Positions 1 to 5,896 of a stretch of 10,528 bases of DNA are shown piece after piece (position 1 is the stretch's first letter; each line of letters opens with the position of its first letter). The notes beneath the pieces are model-generated. The model saw only the letters and a program-made list of their open reading frames with translations. It ran no database searches and was not told where the DNA came from. Source of the stretch: Candidatus Cloacimonadota bacterium (GTDB lineage: Bacteria > Cloacimonadota > Cloacimonadia > Cloacimonadales > Cloacimonadaceae); the NCBI GenBank assembly GCA_012519465.1, contig JAAYQD010000173.1, positions 1 through 10,528 on the forward strand. Direction: 5' to 3'. A program made the position numbers and the translations under genes.

Positions 1-2617
1 AAGAAGTTTGAGACGGTTCAGTTCCATTCATGGTATAGCGTATCTGGGTATAAAATGTGGGGCAGCTTATGGTCACGTATTGTGGGCTTGTATAATGTCC
101 GGCGGGAGGAGTCATGATGGGGGTGGCAACCGTTCCTGTTATGAAATAACGCGAACTAACAATCTGGCTTGGTGTCCAATTTCCCTTGAATGCTTTTGCT
201 TTGATTCTGATACTGCTATTTTCTGGCAGGTAGATGGGATTTGTATAGAGGGAGGAATATTCGCTGGGATCACTCTCATCGGTGGTATAGCGGATCATGG
301 CACCTGGAGTGGGGCAGCTAAGCTCAATATATTGTGCGCTTACATAGTTACCATTTGGGGGGTCGAATGTGGGGTTTTCCACGGTTTGTGCGCCGATACC
401 GGCATTGATAAGAAACAAATCATCCGGCCAGGAACCCACAACCTCGTTTGGCTGGCTTGTAATGCCTGCAGATGTAGGCAACACCCGATGTCTGTCGTTA
501 TCCCATACTTGGAAGCTGATGCCTTCGCCATTGGTTTGTGTGAATATCTCGATCTGGCATCCCGCCACGCCATTTACCATCACAATGTTTTCCTTGCCGC
601 GCAGCTGTTCCTGTCCGTTTACAGTAACATATGCAGCCAAGATATCATTGGTTGTGGCAGGGATTCCATCAATGGTCACTTCCGCCATCAGGGTCATGCT
701 GTCGCTTAAAGCCATTGGCTCGCCAAAAGGATCATCGGGATAGATTCCCGGCTCTGGAAACACAATCTCCAGTTCTGCAAACATCACTTTGCCACCATCT
801 TGGTATGCATGATAGGGAGGGGTGAGGGAATTTGCACCCCAAGTGAAATCATTATAAAACATCAGCCCCACTTTGCCCATTTTAAGATCGCCCAACATGC
901 CGCTGAAAATAACACTGTCTGCGGGATATGCCCACATGGGTTTGATATTGTAAACATCGCCAAATTCGGGGGTTTCCACCTTGTTCAGCACGATGGGTTC
1001 GCTCCAATAATCTCCATTATTGGGAGATACGGAAATCCAGATTTCAGGAGTATCGGCAAAAGCGGTATAATCCATGTCGTTGTATTCGTTATACATGCGG
1101 GCGCGGTGGGAGCTTTGCCACACAGCCACCATCATGCCATGCTCGTTTGCATTGCTGATTTTGAGGTTGTTATAATGGAACATCATGGCGTCATTGTGGG
1201 CGCTGAGATCCCAATGCGGAAAGGGGAAATCTGTCACCATCCTGGGAGCGGTGATGCCACCGGAATCCACATATCCATCCACCTCCCCAAAGGGAGCTTC
1301 CACATCCCAAGGGGTAAAGTAAGGGTTAAAGTCATCCCCAGCGGTTCTTTGGGGATAGATGTCATTGATGGTAACGCTCTGGGTGGCAGGATCATATACA
1401 AATTCTTTTACATACTGAAAGTCAGGATAGTAGTGCCCTTCATTTGAGGAAAGAGCGTAGATACACGGCACGTGCACCCTGCCATGTTGATCGACGGAGG
1501 CGTTGTGGTTTGAGCAATTGGCAATTCTGAAACTAAGCTGATCATCGCTAAGGGGCTGTCCGAAACTGTCTACAAAGTAACCGGCTGGGTTATTGGGGCT
1601 GGCGGGTGGATTCCAGGTGGGAAGTTGGTCCCAAAAGCTGAGGCGTGTCCACTGCCCTTCACCATAGTTTGGACACACAAATATATCCAGGAGTTCTTCA
1701 TCGATGGAGGTGATGCCATCTGCGCCAAGTGCTCTGTGATAGCCGGCATAGTAAAGATTGCCAGAATTATCCACAGTGAATGCGTGGAAGGGTCTGCGGT
1801 ATATACTTTGATCGATATTCCATTGATCCAACTGGGGGATGCTGGTATGGCTCCATATCAAGGGAACCCCATTTTCCAAATCATTACCATTAAAATCTGC
1901 ATAGGCGATATAAGCATTGTCACTTGCACCAAAGGTGGAGCCGCTTTGGGTATTGCGGGCCAGCACATACACTCTGCTCTTGCCAGCGACCGGGGAAGGC
2001 CCTATCTGCATGGTGGGCCAGATAAATTCGTTGTTATAGGTCACGCTGCCATCGGGAGCAGTAATGGTAATGGGGTTATCGATAATCACTTGGGTGTCGT
2101 TCCAGTGTCCGTAAAATCCATGCTCGATAGAATCTGAAACAAACAGGACTTCCAGCTCTGGATCATCATCCACATCGCCGTGCCAGGCAAACATGGGCTT
2201 TCCTGATACGGGATCAACAGCCATTGTGGGATATCCTCCCACTATGTGGCTATCTGTGATTATGTGGCTGGCAGGCGAGTTGTGATGCTCAAACAAATAG
2301 GCGTAAAACACATTTCTGAAGAAGGGATTCTGCAAAAAGTTGCCCTGGAAGGTCATAAAGTATGCCCCGGTTGCAGAAGGGGGAACCACCCGGACGGGCA
2401 AACCATTGAAGGAGCCGATCATATAGTCAAAATAGCTGGTCATGATTGTGACGGGGGTTTTGCTAAAGGTATATTGCGGTATATTGCGCCTGGGCGGCAT
2501 CCTGTACCCCGCAGGGGATGTAAACAGCTGACGATCGGTGCTGGCATGCATCTGTTTGGCATATGCTACGTTTAACAAGACGGCAATGGTCAGCAGAATT
2601 AATAAAAATCTTTTCAT
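1..2617 (-). CDS. Large secreted multidomain protein with chitobiase-type C-terminal repeats (3' end outside window)
   Basis: The minus strand is open without a stop from an ATG at 2617 to the window edge, giving 872 codons; the C-terminus is missing. GGGAGG lies five bases before the ATG. Residues 1-20 form a signal peptide (MKRFLLILLTIAVLLNVAYA, then K). Residues about 21-630 match no family I can name with certainty. They are rich in W, Y, N and D, and an Asp-box-like stretch near residue 533 (S-x-N-x-G-x-x-W) hints at a sialidase-type beta-propeller, which is inference only. Residues about 638-738 resemble the beta-sandwich module with 'DILAAYV' and 'FQVWD' signatures found in secreted FCB-group proteins. 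Residues about 748-828, and again from about 828 onward, are chitobiase/beta-hexosaminidase C-terminal-like repeats (G-x-Y, then IRYTTDxSDPS; the second has IRYTMNGTEPS). The protein is probably exported to the surface or medium. No catalytic site is recognised, and a sorting domain may lie beyond the window. Confidence 0.85.
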   Translation of the reverse strand, partial: MKRFLLILLTIAVLLNVAYAKQMHASTDRQLFTSPAGYRMPPRRNIPQYTFSKTPVTIMTSYFDYMIGSFNGLPVRVVPPSATGAYFMTFQGNFLQNPFFRNVFYAYLFEHHNSPASHIITDSHIVGGYPTMAVDPVSGKPMFAWHGDVDDDPELEVLFVSDSIEHGFYGHWNDTQVIIDNPITITAPDGSVTYNNEFIWPTMQIGPSPVAGKSRVYVLARNTQSGSTFGASDNAYIAYADFNGNDLENGVPLIWSHTSIPQLDQWNIDQSIYRRPFHAFTVDNSGNLYYAGYHRALGADGITSIDEELLDIFVCPNYGEGQWTRLSFWDQLPTWNPPASPNNPAGYFVDSFGQPLSDDQLSFRIANCSNHNASVDQHGRVHVPCIYALSSNEGHYYPDFQYVKEFVYDPATQSVTINDIYPQRTAGDDFNPYFTPWDVEAPFGEVDGYVDSGGITAPRMVTDFPFPHWDLSAHNDAMMFHYNNLKISNANEHGMMVAVWQSSHRARMYNEYNDMDYTAFADTPEIWISVSPNNGDYWSEPIVLNKVETPEFGDVYNIKPMWAYPADSVIFSGMLGDLKMGKVGLMFYNDFTWGANSLTPPYHAYQDGGKVMFAELEIVFPEPGIYPDDPFGEPMALSDSMTLMAEVTIDGIPATTNDILAAYVTVNGQEQLRGKENIVMVNGVAGCQIEIFTQTNGEGISFQVWDNDRHRVLPTSAGITSQPNEVVGSWPDDLFLINAGIGAQTVENPTFDPPNGNYVSAQYIELSCPTPGAMIRYTTDESDPSEYSSLYTNPIYLPENSSIRIKAKAFKGNWTPSQIVSSRYFITGTVATPIMTPPAGHYTSPQYVTISCPTFYTQIRYTMNGTEPSQTS

Positions 2618-2701
2618 TGGGTCCTCCCAATTTGTTGCGATTAATTCTTGTGGGCTGTTATTTATTGATTGTTGGTCTTATGGATAGCATCCGTGGCCAA
2701 T

Positions 2702-2757
2702 ATTATAAAATATCTTTCTTACAATCACATGATTTTATTTTCTTCAATCCATGTCAA
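2702..2757 (-). promoter_or_regulatory. Candidate sigma-70-type promoter elements for the large secreted protein
   Basis: On the minus strand there is an exact TTGACA at 2757-2752 and an exact TATAAT at 2707-2702. They are too far apart to form one promoter. TAAAAT at 2737-2732 is only 14 bases from TTGACA, which is short. The -10 and -35 pairing is therefore uncertain, but the region is strongly AT-rich and correctly placed about 85-140 bases upstream of the start codon. Confidence 0.3.
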
Positions 2758-2810
2758 GTTATTTTTACGTTTTTGTATTAATTAGTTATAAAATCAGCAA
2801 TTAGCCCTAT

Positions 2811-2902
2811 CTTGCCTATCCCTTCCCTGTTAACCACCTTTGTCTCACCCTTGTCTCACCCTTGTCGAGGCAAAGGAGGCACAAAGGAGGCTAATGGGCA
2901 AG
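2811..2902 (-). repeat. Palindromic dispersed repeat, copy 1 (one end degenerate)
   Basis: Bases 2840-2902 are identical over 63 bases to the reverse complement of 10302-10364. Inside are tandem 11-base units (TTGTCTCACCC at 2840-2850 and 2851-2861, then a partial third) and two AAAGGAGGC units. The right end (GGAGGCTAATGGGCAAG) is an intact inverted-repeat arm. The left end keeps only CTTGCCTAT (2811-2819) before diverging, so this copy has lost most of one arm. It sits 3' of the peptidase gene and 5' of the promoter region for the large secreted gene. Confidence 0.85.
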
Positions 2903-2927
2903 GAGCTGGTGAGGATGGGCTTGTGTT

Positions 2928-3839
2928 TTATTCCACGCCTTCATCAGGTAGGGGCAGATCGGGCAGTGATTTCATGCGTTTGCGGCGTTTGAAGTAGATA
3001 TATAGCACCAAAAAGGGGAGGAAGGCAAAGAGCAGGGTATTGAAGCCTAAAATGAGGTATTGCCAGGCAAGGCTTTGACAATGGGCGTCAAATTCGTTGT
3101 TAAAATCCAAAAGGCTGGTGTGGAAGCTATTGCCGAAGGTGCGGATAAAGACGCTTTTGCGACCCTGTTTATGATCGAATGCCACCTTGTTCCAAAAGCG
3201 TTTCCAGCCCTCAGGCTTCTTATTTTTGAGATAGCTGATGGCAAAGTGGGAGGTGAGATAATAAATCTGCCAATCATTGGGGTTATCGGGGTATCGGTAG
3301 CTCATCTCAAAGAGGTTGCTGTGCCTGCCAAAAAAACGTTGCTGGGTGAAATAGATATAGCTTTCCCAGCTCAGTTGACGGGCAAAGAGCATCGCCATGC
3401 CCTCATGAAACCACAGCGTGGCACCCTCCAAGAGCTGTTCTATATACCAGTGGATATATTCATGGGTGAGGATTTTGAGGTATTCTGTGCCCAGCTCTTC
3501 GCGGGATTTGATATAGATGCGCTCTTCTTTGCCACTATAAAAGGCATCGCTAAATTCCACCACCCGCTGGCGTCCCAGGCTCAGGCTTTGATAGCTGCGG
3601 CTATCCGGCACGATATAGATATCGGGGCCATCATCCAGATAAATGCCTGTTTCGCGCTGGATTTCATCGATGGCATCATCCAACATGTCTCTCAGCTTTT
3701 GGGTGGAAGCGGCGCTCTCGCGGGTGCCGTATATCTGCACATAGCGAGAGCTTGCCACAAAGCGGTATTCCGCCCTCAGAGGCAGTGCAGATAATAGGAC
3801 TGCGGCTAAGAATATTAAAAAGAGCCGCAAGCTGGTCAT
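2928..3839 (-). CDS. Membrane-anchored peptidase-MA-like zinc metalloprotease
   Basis: This 303-residue protein has an N-terminal signal peptide (residues 1-23, ending LPLRA). An extracytoplasmic domain carries HEYIH at 126-130, an HExxH zinc site, and WFHEG at 143-147, whose Glu146 fits the third ligand of gluzincin-type peptidases. This arrangement is typical of the peptidase MA-like family. A hydrophobic segment at about 259-283 is followed by KRRKR, so the C-terminal tail should be cytoplasmic and the catalytic domain periplasmic or external. Substrate is unknown. Its ATG shares one base with the stop codon of the rqcP-like gene (TAATG), which suggests translational coupling. It ends with TAA at 2928. 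The family call rests on motif and topology, not on a search. Confidence 0.85.
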   Translation of the reverse strand: MTSLRLFLIFLAAVLLSALPLRAEYRFVASSRYVQIYGTRESAASTQKLRDMLDDAIDEIQRETGIYLDDGPDIYIVPDSRSYQSLSLGRQRVVEFSDAFYSGKEERIYIKSREELGTEYLKILTHEYIHWYIEQLLEGATLWFHEGMAMLFARQLSWESYIYFTQQRFFGRHSNLFEMSYRYPDNPNDWQIYYLTSHFAISYLKNKKPEGWKRFWNKVAFDHKQGRKSVFIRTFGNSFHTSLLDFNNEFDAHCQSLAWQYLILGFNTLLFAFLPFLVLYIYFKRRKRMKSLPDLPLPDEGVE

Positions 3840-4102
3840 TACTCGCTGATTGGCTTGCGGCTGATTAATTCGTAGTATGTGGCGGCATCTTTTTTTGCCA
3901 CATTGCCCTGGGGCAGCTTTTCCACTTTCAAGATGTGTTCGTGCCCATACAGCTTGATGCCGATGATATCATCGGGGGCAACGGCGGAGGATGCCTTTGC
4001 CACCTTGTCGTTGATGGTCACCAATCCTTTGTCGCAGGCTGTTTTGGCGATGCTGCGCGTTTTGGTGAGGCATAGTTTGTTGAGCAGCAAATCTATCCGC
4101 AT
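3839..4102 (-). CDS. rqcP: S4-domain RNA-binding protein, RqcP/YabO type (ribosome quality control)
   Basis: This 87-residue protein has an S4 RNA-binding domain over residues 1-55 (MRIDLLLNKL, then R-x-x-A-K, G-L-V-T-I-N-D, AKASS). Its tail, VAKKDAATYYELI, closely matches the KKEEAANMYTIL tail that I recall for Bacillus RqcP (YabO), and the length is the same as that family (about 86-90). In the known system RqcP binds stalled 50S subunits and supports C-terminal alanine tailing by RqcH. A heat-shock Hsp15-like protein is the alternative, but Hsp15 is longer with a basic tail. An AAAGGAAA site lies upstream of the ATG. The gene overlaps the metalloprotease start by one base and follows ackA by 80 bases from that gene's natural stop. 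Confidence 0.8.
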   Translation of the reverse strand: MRIDLLLNKLCLTKTRSIAKTACDKGLVTINDKVAKASSAVAPDDIIGIKLYGHEHILKVEKLPQGNVAKKDAATYYELISRKPISE

Positions 4103-4182
4103 CTGGTTTGTTTCCTTTGCCTGTTTACACGTGGAAAGCAGGGCTATATATTGGTTTTCTTGGTCTTTTGTATGGTATGGGG

Positions 4183-4356
4183 TTAGCTGGTAAGCAGCCT
4201 TTGGGTTTCCAGAGCTATCATCAGCTCTTCATTGGTGGCAACCTTCAGCACGCTCACTTTGCTGCCGGGCTTGTTCAACACTTCGATATCTCCGCCAAAC
4301 TTGGCATTTGCTTCCAGATCGAGGGTGATGCCCATGGCGTCCATATTTTCACACAC
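4183..4356 (-). pseudogene. ackA: In-frame 3' remnant of acetate kinase (residues 344-400)
   Basis: Directly after the TAA at 4359-4357 the same frame continues for 57 codons to a second TAA at 4185-4183. The translation (VCENMDAMGITLD, later VATNEELMIALET) is the normal acetate kinase C-terminus, including the conserved NEE that contains the magnesium-binding glutamate. With the stop codon treated as one residue, the whole reading frame is 400 residues, the family's usual length. No shift of frame and no missing bases are needed; only one codon differs. No ribosome-binding site or plausible start is seen for independent translation. Confidence 0.85.
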
Positions 4357-5385
4357 TTAGGCGCGCATGATGGGCATATTTTCGCCCACACCGCCGGTGA
4401 AGATGAGCAGATCAAGACCATTCATCGCGGCAAAATAGCTGCCGATGTATTTTTTGATGCGATAGCAATACACGTCAAATGCCTGAATGGCGGCAGGGTT
4501 TTTGTTTTCCGTTATCTCTTCTTCGATCACGCGCATATCGTTGCTCACGTGGGAAAGGCCCAACATACCGCTCTTTTTGTTCATAATGGCATTCACCTCA
4601 TCCACGCTGAGCCCCAATTGGGTCTGCATATGGATGGGGATGGCAGGATCGATATCACCACAGCGGGTGCCCATCACCAGGCCTTCCAGTGGGGTGAGCC
4701 CCATGGAGGTATCGATGGATTTGCCGCCATCGATGGCAGTGATGGAGGCGCCATTGCCCAGGTGGCAGGCGATGATTTTGAGGTCTTCCAGGTTGCGTCC
4801 CAAAAACTCCGCAGCCTTCATGCTTACATATTGATGGGATGTGCCATGGAAGCCATAACGTCTGATCTTGTGGGTATTATAAAATTCCAGAGGCAGGGGA
4901 TAGAGGAAAGCTTGGGGCGGCATCGTCTGATGAAAAGCCGTATCGAATACGCCGCATTGGGGCACTTGGGGCATGCTTTTGGTTACTGCTTCCACGCCTT
5001 TGAGGTTGGCGGGGTTGTGCAGGGGTGCCAGGGAAATACAACGCTTCATCACGTCCACCACTTCCTCGGTCACCACCACGGCATCGGAAAAGTGTTCGCC
5101 GGCATGCACCAGACGGTGTCCCACGGCATCGATTTCGTTCAGGGATCTGATAACGCCGTTGTTTTCATCCACAAGGGCGTCCAAGATGAGCTGCAAGCCT
5201 TTTTCGTGATCATCAATCACCATTTTTTGTTTCTTTTTGGCAAAAGTGGGTGTTTTGAAGGTAAACAGCGCAATGTCTTCGCCAATCCGTTCTGCGATGC
5301 CCTCTGCCAAAACGTCCTGATTGTTCATGTGGATGAGTTGGTATTTGATGGAAGAGCTTCCGCAATTCAGCACCAGTATTTTCAT
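4357..5385 (-). CDS. ackA: Acetate kinase, frame closed early by an in-frame TAA
   Basis: Acetate kinase converts acetyl-phosphate and ADP to acetate and ATP, the last step of acetate fermentation, in the cytoplasm. The protein starts MKILVLNCGSSSIKYQLI, and by Methanosarcina numbering keeps the substrate-binding and catalytic residues Asn7, Ser10, Ser12, Lys14, Arg91, His123, Asp148, His180, Asn211 and Arg241. It reads FTGGVGENMPIMRA and then meets TAA (4359-4357) after 342 residues, where the family normally has about 400. The missing piece follows in the same frame (separate entry). AGAGGAA precedes the ATG. As drawn, the protein lacks the conserved C-terminal NEE glutamate that helps bind magnesium, so it would probably be inactive unless the stop is a base-call error or is read through. 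The gene is on the same strand as rqcP and the tRNAs. Confidence 0.93.
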   Translation of the reverse strand: MKILVLNCGSSSIKYQLIHMNNQDVLAEGIAERIGEDIALFTFKTPTFAKKKQKMVIDDHEKGLQLILDALVDENNGVIRSLNEIDAVGHRLVHAGEHFSDAVVVTEEVVDVMKRCISLAPLHNPANLKGVEAVTKSMPQVPQCGVFDTAFHQTMPPQAFLYPLPLEFYNTHKIRRYGFHGTSHQYVSMKAAEFLGRNLEDLKIIACHLGNGASITAIDGGKSIDTSMGLTPLEGLVMGTRCGDIDPAIPIHMQTQLGLSVDEVNAIMNKKSGMLGLSHVSNDMRVIEEEITENKNPAAIQAFDVYCYRIKKYIGSYFAAMNGLDLLIFTGGVGENMPIMRA

Positions 5386-5515
5386 TGGTTCCTCTTTATA
5401 TCTTTATTTTGCATTGGGTGGAGACATAGGTTCCCCCACATGCAGGGATCTTTAGCTTATCCCCTTTAGTCTCAAAATCCAAAATTAGGTCTCATAACGG
5501 ACGCACTGCCCTTAC

Positions 5516-5522
5516 AAAAAAA
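5516..5522 (-). terminator. T-tract immediately after the tRNA-Val pair (possible terminator)
   Basis: On the minus strand seven T residues begin one base after the CCA end of tRNA-Val(CAC). No separate hairpin precedes them, but the tRNA arms themselves could serve as the structure. This would end the tRNA transcript before the 138-base gap to ackA. Read-through into ackA cannot be excluded. Confidence 0.35.
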
Positions 5523-5523
5523 G

Positions 5524-5600
5524 TGGTGGGTGATACTGGATTCGAACCAGTGACCTCTACGATGTGAACGTAGCGCTCTAACCAGCTGAGCTAATCACCC
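5524..5600 (-). tRNA. tRNA-Val (anticodon CAC)
   Basis: The minus strand reads a 77-base cloverleaf with encoded CCA. The acceptor stem GGGTGAT pairs fully with ATCACCC. The D arm is GCTCAGCTGGTTAGAGC. The anticodon stem CTACG/CGTAG encloses TTCACAT, giving anticodon CAC (reads GUG). The T arm contains GGTTCGAATCC. Discriminator base A73 together with A35 fits valine identity. It lies eight bases after the tRNA-Val(GAC) gene on the same strand, probably on one transcript. Confidence 0.95.
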
Positions 5601-5608
5601 ATTAATGG

Positions 5609-5685
<77 letters not shown>

Positions 5686-5694
5686 ACTGAGAGC

Positions 5695-5723
5695 CACTTT
5701 CCAAACCAGCCCTTATCTGTCAA
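5695..5723 (-). promoter_or_regulatory. Candidate promoter of the tRNA-Val pair
   Basis: On the minus strand an exact TTGACA (5723-5718) is followed after 17 bases by AAAGTG (5700-5695), a poor -10. The first tRNA begins nine bases further on. The position and the perfect -35 box support it; the weak -10 limits confidence. Confidence 0.4.
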
Positions 5724-5844
5724 TAAAAATCTGCCATCTGAAACACAGTGAAAGGGGCTGAGGAAGGGCAGGAACGATTGAGACAGGAAATATATCCCTC
5801 CAGCCATGGATTGATATATTTGAAGCCAAGCTGGGGAATGAATC

Positions 5845-5875
5845 TTGCATCAATATATTAGAGCACAATTATGAT
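5845..5875 (+). promoter_or_regulatory. Weak candidate promoter of the M28 peptidase gene
   Basis: TTGCAT (5845-5850) and TATGAT (5870-5875) stand 19 bases apart, 21 bases ahead of the start codon at 5897. The spacing is long and the leader would be short. The 211 bases between the tRNA pair and this gene hold no other recognisable feature than these divergent promoter candidates. Confidence 0.25.
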
Positions 5876-5896
5876 AATAAAATAGGAACATAAACT

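Larger units (their letters stand above)
2618..2927. other. 310-base intergenic region: promoter region of the large secreted gene plus repeat copy 1
   Basis: No gene is supported here. The part from 2618 to about 2800 is AT-rich and is the leader and promoter region of the minus-strand gene starting at 2617. The part from about 2811 to 2902 is the palindromic repeat. The rest, 2903-2927, is the short 3' flank of the peptidase gene. A 61-codon plus-strand frame across 2812-2997 is only a translation of the repeat and the antisense of the peptidase 3' end. Confidence 0.7.

Noticed and set aside
8..2575. Plus-strand open frames of 233, 124, 215, 170 and 109 codons
   Set aside because: They are antisense to an uninterrupted 872-codon minus-strand frame with a signal peptide and recognisable domains. 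Their translations are rich in His, Cys, Gly and Ile and have no motif.
2840..2902. A CRISPR array suggested by the tandem units in the repeat
   Set aside because: The units are 11 bases long and directly adjacent, with no spacers, and no cas gene is present.
3060..3794. A 244-codon plus-strand frame
   Set aside because: It is antisense to the signal-peptide-bearing metalloprotease with HExxH. No ribosome-binding site or known motif is seen.
4357..4359. Alternative genetic code or selenocysteine/pyrrolysine insertion at the ackA stop
   Set aside because: The codon is TAA, not TGA or TAG, and TAA is used as the normal stop by neighbouring genes.
4108..5469. A 453-codon plus-strand open frame
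   Set aside because: It lies opposite acetate kinase and is very His- and Gly-rich, which is typical of an antisense shadow. The minus strand carries the conserved kinase residues.
5686..5896. A riboswitch or small RNA between the tRNA pair and the M28 gene
   Set aside because: No conserved riboswitch core or convincing hairpin with terminator was found, only weak divergent promoter-like boxes.
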